In this document: positions 36,656 through 46,928 of the stretch, in pieces
Numbering within the stretch: position 1 is the stretch's first letter
How the letters are laid out: every line of letters begins with the position of its first letter
NCBI GenBank assembly: GCA_022574295.1
Contig: JACZSJ010000003.1
Coordinates: 1 to 62,192 of the forward strand
DNA length: 62,192 nt
Origin: Pseudomonadota bacterium
GTDB lineage: Bacteria > Pseudomonadota > Gammaproteobacteria > Eutrophobiales > Eutrophobiaceae
Direction: 5' to 3'
The notes under the pieces: generated by a model
The model's input: only the letters and a program-made list of their open reading frames with translations
Told to the model about the DNA's origin: nothing
The model's database searches: none
Program-made: the position numbers and the translations under genes

Positions 36656-37963
36656 ATGGAGTCACCGAATCCAAAAGCAGTCGTTACCCAGCTTGTCCGT
36701 AAGCCACAGATCATTCCATCTTCAGAGCATGGAATCTGCCGGGCTGACATTAGCGAGAATGCACTGAAAGTATTATACCGCCTGAAAAATGCTGGATATG
36801 GGGCATATCTGGTTGGTGGCGGTGTCAGGGATCTGTTATTAGGACTCAAGCCCAAAGATTTTGATCTTGCAACTGACGCACATCCTGAACAAATCAGGGA
36901 GTTATTCAGAAATTGCAGACTGATTGGCCGGCGATTTAGACTCGCGCATGTGCATTTCGGCAGGGAAATTATCGAAGTGTCCACATTCCGAGCATCGCAT
37001 AATGATGCAACCGCCGGTGAGGGCCATGAAGAGGACGGCAGAATCATCAGGGACAATGTCTATGGGAAACTTGATGACGATGTGTGGCGACGTGATTTTA
37101 CTGTCAATGCCCTCTACTACAACATCGAGGATGATTCGGTTGTCGATTATGTTGGGGGAATCCAGGACATTCGGGATCGACAACTGAGACTATTAGGTAT
37201 TCCTGAAGACCGTTATCGGGAAGATCCAGTCAGGATGTTAAGAGCGGTAAGATTTGCCATCAAACTTGGTTTTGAAATCCATCCCATTTCCAGGCAGCCT
37301 ATTCGTGATTTGGCACCGCTGCTGGAGGATATTCCCGCAGCACGTTTGTTTGAAGAATTTTTGAAATTATTTATGAGTGGACACTCTGCAGAGACATATA
37401 GCTTACTGCGTGAATATGGTTTATTCGCAATCTTGTTTCCGCAAACAGAAGAAATGCTTTGTCATGGCAATGAATATATTCATAAGTTGCTGACATCTGC
37501 CTTTAAAAATACTGATAAGAGACTGGCAGAAGATAAACCGGTCACACCTGCATTTTTGCTGGCGGCATTATTGTGGGTGCCCGTCAGAAATCTGGCGAAT
37601 GACCATGAGAGTAATGGATTGTCAGAGATGGACGCCATTCATCTGGCAAGTGATGCAGTCATTTCACATCAGATAAGAAGTACTTCCATGCCCAGAAGAT
37701 TTACTCATATGGCGCGGGAAATATGGGCGCTTCAAACTCGCTTGAAAAATCGTCGTGGCAAACGTCCGTTACGGTTACTGACACATCAACGTTTTCGTGC
37801 AGCGTATGATTTTCTGTTATTACGTGAAGAAGCAGGTGAGGATCTGCAGGAGTTGGCAGAGTGGTGGACGAAGTTTCAACAGGAACACATGGAGGTACTA
37901 TTAGCCGCAAAAAAGGAACATCTAAAAAAACGGCTCAGACGTAGGCCAAAACGTTCTCGATAA
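36656..37963 (+). CDS. pcnB: Poly(A) polymerase I
   Basis: A 435-residue class II nucleotidyltransferase. The catalytic segment YLVGGGVRDLLLGLKPKDFDLATDA (about 46-70) has the G-G-x-x-R-D and D-x-D elements. The motif RRDFTVNALYY and the EDPVRMLRAVRFA stretch separate it from the head and body. The C-terminus is strongly basic (KKEHLKKRLRRRPKR), typical of PcnB rather than the CCA-adding enzyme. It adds 3' A-tails that speed RNA decay. It comes before folK, as in E. coli. Confidence 0.94.
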   Translation: MESPNPKAVVTQLVRKPQIIPSSEHGICRADISENALKVLYRLKNAGYGAYLVGGGVRDLLLGLKPKDFDLATDAHPEQIRELFRNCRLIGRRFRLAHVHFGREIIEVSTFRASHNDATAGEGHEEDGRIIRDNVYGKLDDDVWRRDFTVNALYYNIEDDSVVDYVGGIQDIRDRQLRLLGIPEDRYREDPVRMLRAVRFAIKLGFEIHPISRQPIRDLAPLLEDIPAARLFEEFLKLFMSGHSAETYSLLREYGLFAILFPQTEEMLCHGNEYIHKLLTSAFKNTDKRLAEDKPVTPAFLLAALLWVPVRNLANDHESNGLSEMDAIHLASDAVISHQIRSTSMPRRFTHMAREIWALQTRLKNRRGKRPLRLLTHQRFRAAYDFLLLREEAGEDLQELAEWWTKFQQEHMEVLLAAKKEHLKKRLRRRPKRSR

Positions 37964-37966
37964 TTG

Positions 37967-38173
37967 TACCCATGATACCTGGAAATGCATTTTCCATAGC
38001 ATGCCCGTTTTCATCTATGGCGGCGTTGCTAGATAACATGTTCCAGACGTTATCAACCGACTACATCCATGTAGTCGTCCTCTTTGCAGGGGACAGCCAT
38101 GCGGCATCGTCGCGCCTTGCCCTGAATGAAAATGGACGCACTCTGAACGCTGCATTTCCAGGTATCATGGGTA
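37967..38173. repeat. Palindromic repeat element C between pcnB and folK
   Basis: A 207-base element bounded by perfect 23-bp inverted repeats (37967-37989 and 38151-38173). Within are an imperfect hairpin at 38032-38054 (stem gataac/gttatc, loop with ttcca), a hairpin at 38059-38076 (stem gactac, loop atccat) and a gtcc..ggac hairpin at about 38076-38094. The left arm begins four bases after the pcnB stop codon. The arms are unlike those of element A. Confidence 0.8.
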
Positions 38174-38217
38174 TAGAACTATAAATCAGAATCTTTTTAA
38201 AGATAATCTATTCAGAG

Positions 38218-38697
38218 ATGATTAAAGTATACATAGGGCTGGGTAGTAATCTTGATGACCCTCAAGCCCAACTGAAAAAGGCAACCGTTGCATTAGGAAC
38301 GATTCCTTCAAGCAGTGTTGTGAAGACTTCTTCTTTTTACAAAAGCAAGCCTGTTGGTCCTCAGGATCAACCTGACTATATCAATGCCGTGGTTGAGCTT
38401 GCTACAGGATTATCTGCACCTGTTTTGCTGGATTATTTGCAAGGGATTGAAAATGAACATGGTCGCCAGAGAGAGCAAAGGTGGGGGGCGAGGACGCTAG
38501 ATCTGGATATCCTGTTATTTGGTGAAGAAGTTATCCATGATGATCGTTTGGTAGTGCCCCATGTAGAAATGCATAAGCGGGGATTTGTACTGTTTCCACT
38601 GGAAGAAATTGCACCGGATTGTGTGATTCCAGATATTGGGTCAGTTCATGCATTGTTACAGCAAGTTAACACCGATGATATGGTAAAACTGGCTTAA
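38218..38697 (+). CDS. folK: 6-hydroxymethyl-7,8-dihydropterin pyrophosphokinase
   Basis: A 159-residue protein that pyrophosphorylates 6-hydroxymethyl-dihydropterin in folate synthesis. Motifs: IGLGSNLDDP at the start, SSFYKSKPVGPQDQPDYINAVVEL, and the signature RWGARTLDLDILLFG with PHVEMHKRGFVLFPL. Full length. It begins right after repeat element C and is followed 3 bases later by the kinase gene. Confidence 0.96.
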   Translation: MIKVYIGLGSNLDDPQAQLKKATVALGTIPSSSVVKTSSFYKSKPVGPQDQPDYINAVVELATGLSAPVLLDYLQGIENEHGRQREQRWGARTLDLDILLFGEEVIHDDRLVVPHVEMHKRGFVLFPLEEIAPDCVIPDIGSVHALLQQVNTDDMVKLA

Positions 38698-38700
38698 GAT

Positions 38701-39351
38701 ATGAACAGACAACACCATCCCGATTACATCGTTGTTGAAGGCCCGATAGGTGTTGGAAAAACATCATTGGCGAAGCGTCTGGCAACAACATTTAAAACAG
38801 ACCTGATGCTTGAGTTGCCTGAGGAGAATCCTTTCCTTGAGCGTTTCTATGCAGATCCGAAAACAGCAGCATTTCCAACACAACTTTACTTTCTTTTCCA
38901 GCGTACCAGGCAACTGGAAATGTTCCGCCAGGCCGATTTATTCAAACCTGTCCAGATTGCAGATTTTTTAATTGATAGAGACAAACTTTTTGCCGAAGTT
39001 ACCCTGAGTCAGGATGAATTTGATCTGTATCAGCAGGTGTACAACCGTCTGGCAGTAGAGGCGCCCATACCTGATCTGGTGATTTATCTGCAGGCACCTG
39101 TTCACATATTGCTGAATAGAATTTCAGAGCGTGGGATACACTACGAAAGACGACTCAGTGAGGACTATCTGAAAAAAATCGCCAATGCCTACATTGATTT
39201 CTTTTATCATTACAACAAATCTCCATTGCTCATTGTGAATACAGCCGATTTTGATCTGGTAAATAATACCGACAATTACACCATGCTTCTGGAACAGATA
39301 TGTCACCTAAAAACAGGTAAGCAATATTTCAACCCCAAAGAAGTCGCATGA
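38701..39351 (+). CDS. Deoxynucleoside kinase family protein
   Basis: A 216-residue P-loop kinase. Walker A is GPIGVGKTS (about 15-23), the substrate-recognition segments are ELPEENPFLERFY and LFQRTRQ, and DFLIDRDKLFAEVTL corresponds to the DRS-type motif. The lid carries RGIHYERRLSEDYL. These fit the dCK/dGK-like family found between folK and panB in many gammaproteobacteria. The real substrate is not settled by the sequence. It overlaps panB by 4 bases. Confidence 0.9.
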   Translation: MNRQHHPDYIVVEGPIGVGKTSLAKRLATTFKTDLMLELPEENPFLERFYADPKTAAFPTQLYFLFQRTRQLEMFRQADLFKPVQIADFLIDRDKLFAEVTLSQDEFDLYQQVYNRLAVEAPIPDLVIYLQAPVHILLNRISERGIHYERRLSEDYLKKIANAYIDFFYHYNKSPLLIVNTADFDLVNNTDNYTMLLEQICHLKTGKQYFNPKEVA

Positions 39352-40145
39352 CAAAAATAAGCACAACAAGACTGGACGAAATGAAGGCGTCTGGAGAAAA
39401 AATTGTTTCCTTGACCGCTTACGATGCAAGTTTTGCAACTGTGCTTGATGAAGCAGGTATTGAAATTATACTGGTCGGTGACTCACTTGGTATGGTTTTG
39501 CACGGTGAGGACAGCACTCTGAATGTAACTATGGAAGATATGATCTATCACACCAGGCAGGTCGTGACCGGCACCAGGCATGCCATGATTGTTGTAGACA
39601 TGCCGTACAAAAGCTACCTCAATCCTGCGCAGGCCTTAAGCAATGCGAAGCGTTTGCTTAATGAAGGCGGCGCGGATGTTGTCAAACTGGAGAGAGGTGA
39701 ACAGAATATTTGTGAGATAGTTCGACATATTGTTTCTCATGATATCCCTGTGTGCGGTCATCTGGGGTTAACCCCGCAATCCATTGAAGAGTTAGGTGGA
39801 TATAAAGTACAAGGCCGGGATCCTGCTGCTGCAAAACAGATAAAACTAGATGCGCTTGCCTTGCAAGAAGCAGGCGCTTCCATGCTGGTACTTGAATGTG
39901 TGCCATCATCATTGGCGGCGAGTATTACTTCCGAACTTGGTATTCCCGTGATTGGTATCGGTGCCGGTGCAGAATGTGACGGCCAGGTTCTGGTGATTTA
40001 CGATATTCTGGGTATCTCTGGTCATCAGGCAAAATTCTCGAAGGACTTTCTCGGTGCTGCACACTCAATTCAAGATGCCGTTAAGACATATGTTTCTGCA
40101 GTAAAATCGGGTGACTTTCCAGCGATAGAACATCAATTCAGTTAA
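39348..40145 (+). CDS. panB: 3-methyl-2-oxobutanoate hydroxymethyltransferase
   Basis: A 265-residue TIM-barrel enzyme, adding hydroxymethyl from methylene-THF to ketoisovalerate, the first pantothenate step. VSLTAYDASFATVLDEAGIEIILVGDSLGMVLHG at the start has metal-binding Asp, and VCGHLGLTPQS is typical. The ATG overlaps the kinase gene stop. Downstream are panC and panD, so the pantoate branch is complete. Confidence 0.96.
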   Translation: MTKISTTRLDEMKASGEKIVSLTAYDASFATVLDEAGIEIILVGDSLGMVLHGEDSTLNVTMEDMIYHTRQVVTGTRHAMIVVDMPYKSYLNPAQALSNAKRLLNEGGADVVKLERGEQNICEIVRHIVSHDIPVCGHLGLTPQSIEELGGYKVQGRDPAAAKQIKLDALALQEAGASMLVLECVPSSLAASITSELGIPVIGIGAGAECDGQVLVIYDILGISGHQAKFSKDFLGAAHSIQDAVKTYVSAVKSGDFPAIEHQFS

Positions 40146-40181
40146 TGCCAAGGGTAATATCAGGGGGTAATGCACCAGTAA

Positions 40182-41024
40182 ATGTATCGGGTCACTCACA
40201 AAAAAGCACTTAGAAGTTGTGTGCGAAACTGGCACCAGGGAGGCCAGTCTGTGGCACTGGTGCCGACCATGGGTAACTTGCATGCGGGACATCTGCAACT
40301 GGTAAAACAGGCAAAGCAACTGGCCGACAAAGTCGTTGTTTCTATTTTTGTGAATCCAGGCCAATTTTCGGAAGGGGAAGATTTCGATACCTACCCGCGG
40401 ACCATTGAAGAAGATCTAAGGAATTTGGAAGAAGTTAATCCGGACATGGTATTTAACCCTGACGTGGATGAAGTCTACCCCGGTGGGGTCGAGTATGAGA
40501 CCCAGGTCCTTGTCCCCGGCTTGGACAATATTTTTTGTGGTGCATTTCGACCCGGACACTTCCAGGGGGTGGCGACGGTCGTCAGTAAACTACTGAATAT
40601 GGTTCAACCTGATATTGCCGTGTTCGGCAAAAAAGACTATCAACAATTACTGGTGATCAAAAAACTGGTCAATGATTTATGTATCCCGGTAGAAATCTTC
40701 GGCGCAGAGACCGTCAGGGAAGAGAGTGGTTTGGCATTAAGTTCACGCAATCGCTATTTAAATCAGCAGGAAAAAGACCTTGCCGCTAAACTTTATCAAA
40801 CGCTGTCAGGGATCGCGGAGGCAGTGCAGACAGGACGGGATGATTATCAACAACTTGAGGCCGATGCAGTCGAAACTCTTGAAAATAACGGGTTCAAAAT
40901 TGACTATTTAAGTATCAGAAATGCAGCAGATCTGGGGGCGCCAGCAGGGGGTGAACTGGTCGTGCTTACAGCGGCGTGGCTCGGTGAGGCAAGGTTAATT
41001 GATAATATCCAGATCAAGCGTTGA
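40182..41024 (+). CDS. panC: Pantothenate synthetase
   Basis: A 280-residue class I nucleotidyltransferase-fold ligase joining pantoate and beta-alanine with ATP. Motifs are VPTMGNLHAGHLQLV (HxGH), VFGKKDYQQLLVI, and LALSSRNRYLN. It starts with ATG at 40182 after a 36-base spacer from panB. Length normal. Confidence 0.96.
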   Translation: MYRVTHKKALRSCVRNWHQGGQSVALVPTMGNLHAGHLQLVKQAKQLADKVVVSIFVNPGQFSEGEDFDTYPRTIEEDLRNLEEVNPDMVFNPDVDEVYPGGVEYETQVLVPGLDNIFCGAFRPGHFQGVATVVSKLLNMVQPDIAVFGKKDYQQLLVIKKLVNDLCIPVEIFGAETVREESGLALSSRNRYLNQQEKDLAAKLYQTLSGIAEAVQTGRDDYQQLEADAVETLENNGFKIDYLSIRNAADLGAPAGGELVVLTAAWLGEARLIDNIQIKR

Positions 41025-41092
41025 ACAGAGGGAAATTTTCCGCCATAATCCCCATTTATTACACATTATTATAAATATAACGCGTGGTTAGC

Positions 41093-41473
41093 ATGCAACT
41101 TACTGTTCTTAAAGCAAAACTTCACCAGGCCAGTGTCACACATTCAGAGTTAGAGTACGATGGTTCCTGTGCCATCGATGGTGCCTTGTTAGATAAAGCC
41201 GGGATCCATGAGTATGAACAGATCGATATCTACAACATTACCAATGGCGAACGTTTCACGACCTACGCAATTCGCGCTGAAAATAATTCACGTATTATTT
41301 CTGTCAACGGTGCTGCTGCCCACAAGGCAAACCCGGGGGATAGAGTCATCATCTGCAGTTACGGAAGAATAGAAGAAAAAGAAATATCGAGCTACAAGCC
41401 GACGCTTATCTATCTGGATCAGGACAATAATATTACGCACATCGAGGACAGTATTCCTGTCCAGGCCGCCTAG
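41093..41473 (+). CDS. panD: Aspartate 1-decarboxylase precursor
   Basis: A 126-residue pyruvoyl-dependent enzyme that makes beta-alanine. The self-cleavage site Gly24-Ser25 is in YDGSCAID; K9 (LKAKLHQ) and R54-Y58 (ERFTTYAI region) fit. ATG 41093 ([13 protein letters not shown]) is chosen over an earlier in-frame start because it gives the usual N-terminus. Together with panB and panC it supplies the precursors for coenzyme A. Confidence 0.95.
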   Translation: MQLTVLKAKLHQASVTHSELEYDGSCAIDGALLDKAGIHEYEQIDIYNITNGERFTTYAIRAENNSRIISVNGAAAHKANPGDRVIICSYGRIEEKEISSYKPTLIYLDQDNNITHIEDSIPVQAA

Positions 41474-41724
41474 AAAGTTACTATATTCAGGAAGATTTTT
41501 TCTATCGTTTTCTTTGTAATTTCCTGCAGTGTAGTTTCAACTGCCGTACGTCAGCTTAATTATTACCAATACCTTCTGTATGCGTCCTCATTCATTAAAT
41601 CATTAACCACTAAATAATTATCCTGAGAGAAGTCAGGTAGGTGGTGATGTTATCTGTACTAACATGCTATAAAGTACACAACATTGATTATTGGATAAGG
41701 GATTTATATTCGTTTTTAAAAGAC

Positions 41725-42474
41725 ATGAATCATTCAACCGAAATCACAGCTGGCGTCATCATTATTGGTAATGAAGTTCTTTCGGGAAGAACTCAGGATA
41801 CAAATCTTGCCTATATGGGGAAACAACTGGATGCGCTGGGTATCAGAATAATGGAATCCAGAGTGATTCCTGATATCGAACAAATCATTATTGATACAGT
41901 GAATCATTTCCGAGCAACCTATGCCTATGTTTTTACCACAGGAGGCATTGGTCCAACGCATGATGACATTACTTCCGCTGCAATTGCGAAGACATTTCAG
42001 GTGAAACTGGAGAAGAACGCAGAAGCGGTGAGCTTGCTTGAAAAGTACTATGAGCCCGGGGGTATCAACGAAGCCCGGATGAAGATGGCACACATCCCGG
42101 AAGGTGCGAGGCTGATTGATAATCCATTGAGTGGTGCACCGGGATTTCAAATGGAAAATGTTTTCATCATGGCCGGTGTCCCGGTCATTATGCGGCTCAT
42201 GTTTGATGGAATTACAGACAGGCTCACAGGTGGTGATCCGATCATTACTGTCAATCTCGCGACCAACATCGGCGAAGGAGTATTTGCTGACGATCTTTCC
42301 AAATTACAGGATGAATACCCGGACATCAGTATCGGCAGTTATCCTTATTTCAAACAAAGGAAGCTAGGGGTGAATCTTGTCATGCGCAGTACAGATATTG
42401 AACGTCTGGCAGAACTGAAAGAAAAATTAGTCGCAATGATTACCGATCTAGGTGGCAAGATACTGGGTGCATAG
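41725..42474 (+). CDS. CinA/MoaB-type molybdopterin-binding-fold protein
   Basis: A protein of about 249 residues from ATG 41725 (MNHSTEITAGVIIIGNEVL). The MoCF-fold core has IIIGNEVLSGRTQDTN, FTTGGIGPTHDDITSAAIA and GAPGFQMENVFIMAGVP. It lacks the C-terminal nicotinamide-nucleotide amidase domain of full CinA. An upstream in-frame start at 41641 would add a leader unlike the family. The function of the stand-alone form is uncertain; metabolite repair (ADP-ribose or CoA related) has been reported for relatives. Confidence 0.85.
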   Translation: MNHSTEITAGVIIIGNEVLSGRTQDTNLAYMGKQLDALGIRIMESRVIPDIEQIIIDTVNHFRATYAYVFTTGGIGPTHDDITSAAIAKTFQVKLEKNAEAVSLLEKYYEPGGINEARMKMAHIPEGARLIDNPLSGAPGFQMENVFIMAGVPVIMRLMFDGITDRLTGGDPIITVNLATNIGEGVFADDLSKLQDEYPDISIGSYPYFKQRKLGVNLVMRSTDIERLAELKEKLVAMITDLGGKILGA

Positions 42475-42554
42475 AAGCAACGAAAACTAATAACAGTTTG
42501 ATAACAAAAAATAACCATCCTCCCGAATGGTAGACTACAGATCAATACATAAGC

Positions 42555-43883
42555 ATGAACCAGTTTGAGCAATTCTGGATTATTGCTGTCGATCTTTTCT
42601 GGGGGCTACCGCTTGTTATCTTTATTCTCGCTACCGGAATTTACTTTGCTACTATATCTCGTTTAAAACCATTAACTGGTTTCTTTCATGCCTTTGCTAT
42701 TCTGTCAGGAAAATATGACAGAAAAGATGCACCAGGGGAACTATCGCATTTTCAGGCCTTAACCGTCGCCCTTTCCGGCACAATAGGCATGGGCAATATC
42801 GCTGGCGTCGCTATTGCTATTAGTTTGGGTGGTGCAGGCGCAATCTTCTGGATGTGGGTTGCTGGCCTATTTGGAATGATCATCAAGTTTTTTACCTGCA
42901 CACTCTCCTGTTTATATCGCAAACAGGATGAAGATGGCGTTGTGCAAGGTGGTCCAATGTATTTCATAGAATGTGGCCTGGGCAAACGTTTTAAACCACT
43001 TGCGATACTCTTTGCAATGGCAGGTTTAATCGGCTGTCTGCCAATGTTTCAAGTGAACCAACTTGCTAGCATGTTACAAAATGAATTCTCGATAGCTCCA
43101 TTTTATACTGGCATAGCTGCATTACTGTTTATAGGCATCATCATAATAGGTGACGTAAAACGTGTCGGCAAAGTGACGGCAAAGATTGTCCCTTTTATGT
43201 TTTTAGCTTACGTCATCAGCAGTCTTGTTGTCATAACAATTAATTTTGATGCTGTGCCAGGAATCTTACTCGATATCTTTTCTTCAGCGTTTGGGAAAGA
43301 AGCAGTTTATGGAGGGGCAACTGGTTTAGTCTTTAAACAAGTTCTCGTGACAGGAATCAAACGAGCAATTTTTTCTAATGAAGCAGGCGTAGGTACTGAA
43401 GCATTGGCACATGGTACTGCTCAAACTAAAGAACCTGTACGAGAAGGCCTGGTAGCAATGCTTGGACCATTCATTGATACACATATCGTATGTACCTGTA
43501 CTGCATTAGTAATATTAAGTTCAGGGGTGTATACCGGAAATAGCGGTATTGTCATGACAGCTATGTCATTTAAGCAGTCATTACCTGGGTTCGGTGACAT
43601 GATTGTTTATCTTGTATTTACACTATTTGCGCTTTCAACCATGATTACGTATTCCTATTACAGTTTGAAATGTGCACGTTATCTATTTGGAAAGAATATT
43701 GGCAATAAATATATTATTATTTACCTGATTATCATTCCTATGAGTGCAATATGGACTCAGACAACAATCATTAACATTATTGACACGATGTTTGCCTTGA
43801 TGATCTTTCCTACCTTGCTTTCAACAATATTGCTCTCTGGAAAGGTAATAGATGAAATGCATCGTTATTTTGACAGTCACTGA
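42555..43883 (+). CDS. Alanine/glycine:cation symporter (AGCS family)
   Basis: A 442-residue transporter with about ten hydrophobic helices. Family marks are SGTIGMGNIAGVAIAISLGGAGAIFWMW (about 75-100), GGPMYFIECGLG, and FSNEAGVGTEALAHGTAQTKEPVREGL. It probably imports alanine, glycine or similar with Na+ or H+. The final segment is short. Monocistronic, between the CinA-like gene and tRNA-Leu. Confidence 0.92.
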   Translation: MNQFEQFWIIAVDLFWGLPLVIFILATGIYFATISRLKPLTGFFHAFAILSGKYDRKDAPGELSHFQALTVALSGTIGMGNIAGVAIAISLGGAGAIFWMWVAGLFGMIIKFFTCTLSCLYRKQDEDGVVQGGPMYFIECGLGKRFKPLAILFAMAGLIGCLPMFQVNQLASMLQNEFSIAPFYTGIAALLFIGIIIIGDVKRVGKVTAKIVPFMFLAYVISSLVVITINFDAVPGILLDIFSSAFGKEAVYGGATGLVFKQVLVTGIKRAIFSNEAGVGTEALAHGTAQTKEPVREGLVAMLGPFIDTHIVCTCTALVILSSGVYTGNSGIVMTAMSFKQSLPGFGDMIVYLVFTLFALSTMITYSYYSLKCARYLFGKNIGNKYIIIYLIIIPMSAIWTQTTIINIIDTMFALMIFPTLLSTILLSGKVIDEMHRYFDSH

Positions 43884-43929
43884 TTAGATTGTGTTGGTTA
43901 CTGATAAATAATTACTAAATCAGAGAATG

Positions 43930-44014
43930 TGGTGCCGAGGGCGAGAATCGAACTCGCACTTCCGAAGAAACCGGATTTTGAATCCGGCGCGTCTACCAAT
44001 TCCGCCACCCCGGC
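43930..44014 (-). tRNA. tRNA-Leu (CAA)
   Basis: An 85-nt class II tRNA on the minus strand, starting GCCGGGGTGGCGG and ending with encoded CCA. The anticodon loop TTCAAAA gives CAA. The long variable arm (TTTCTTCGGAAG region) and T loop (TTCGATT) are present. Serine tRNAs are the alternative class II type, but the anticodon decides for Leu. Confidence 0.94.
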
Positions 44015-44350
44015 AATTTGTATTGATTGTATCTTATCTTAACTTATAGCCCTGATATAAACGCACGAATCCGGCGCGGTCACTGGAAAATGTGTTCCCG
44101 ACATTTTCAACCGAATACCTCCATGTATTCGTCTCGGACGTCCTGTCCTTTGTGACACTTGTGCTTCCTGCACATCGTCTACCAATGCCACCCCGGCAAC
44201 ACCTGCTTGTCAGCAGGTGCGCAAGTATATGTAAACTTGGTACCGGTTAAAACCTTTTTGTTATTCCTAAGTGGACATAGGGAACAGGTTAGGAGTATTC
44301 AACTCATGTCCATATTAATCCCCTATTATTTTCTGCTACCATCGCGCCCC
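44015..44350. other. Intergenic region with interrupted tRNA-Leu half copy
   Basis: The 336 bases between tRNA-Leu and queA hold repeat element D (44067-44199) and, further right, a short A+T-rich stretch that should contain the queA promoter. The open frame that reaches back to 44159 is not family-like and is not called as coding. Confidence 0.6.
44067..44199. repeat. Repeat element D: palindromic insert inside a copied tRNA-Leu 5' half
   Basis: Bases 44067-44078 and 44177-44199 together repeat the tRNA-Leu 5' half (43980-44016) in the same orientation, with a 3-base deletion. The 98 bases between them are foreign. They contain hairpin 44086-44108 (8-bp stem gaaaatgt, loop gttcccg), hairpin 44113-44130 (stem gaatac, loop ctccat) and hairpin 44136-44148 (stem ggac, loop gtcct). 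Confidence 0.8.
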
Positions 44351-46500
<2,150 letters not shown>

Positions 46501-46550
46501 TAGCCCGCTTTGATTTTCGGGTAGTTAATAAATAATTGGAAACACTGGAA

Positions 46551-46877
46551 ATGCTGGATTTTTTTATTAGTAGTGCATGGGCGGCTGATGCACCTCAACA
46601 AGGTGGCATCATGAGTCTGTTGCCATTGTTTATTCTCTTTGCTGTCTTTTGGTTCTTTCTCATCAGACCGCAAATGAAGCAGGCGAAAGAGCACAAGACA
46701 ATGGTTGCGTCACTCGCCAAAGGTGATGAAGTTGTTACCACTGGAGGCTTACTTGGTAAAATTAAGGAAGTTGGTGACAATTTTATCGTGCTTGAAATTG
46801 CCAAAGAGGTTCAGGTCAAAGTACAAAAACATTCGATCTCGGCAACCATGCCCAAGGGCACAATTAAAACACTTTAG
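46551..46877 (+). CDS. yajC: Sec translocon accessory subunit YajC
   Basis: A 108-residue single-span membrane protein from ATG 46551 (MLDFFISSAWAADAPQQ), with a weak purine-rich site just ahead; TTG 46536 is less likely. The membrane helix is about 22-42 (MSLLPLFILFAVFWFFLIRPQ), and QMKQAKEHKTMVASLAKGDEVVTTGGLLGKI is the family motif. Partner of SecDF. Confidence 0.95.
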   Translation: MLDFFISSAWAADAPQQGGIMSLLPLFILFAVFWFFLIRPQMKQAKEHKTMVASLAKGDEVVTTGGLLGKIKEVGDNFIVLEIAKEVQVKVQKHSISATMPKGTIKTL

Positions 46878-46928
46878 ACAAAAACCAGAATGGATAGCCA
46901 GAACAGGTAGCCAGAACAGGTAAATTGT

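Noticed and set aside
37972-38184. 70-codon frame inside repeat element C
   Set aside because: It lies entirely within the palindromic repeat, so it is a by-product of that structure.
41474-41724. Possible RNA or riboswitch between panD and the CinA-like gene
   Set aside because: A short ctgaga..tcagg hairpin is present near 41622, but no known riboswitch core could be matched.
44159-44350. Long N-terminal extension of QueA
   Set aside because: The residues before ATG 44351 come from the tRNA-Leu copy and repeat element, and family N-termini begin at MRRDEF.
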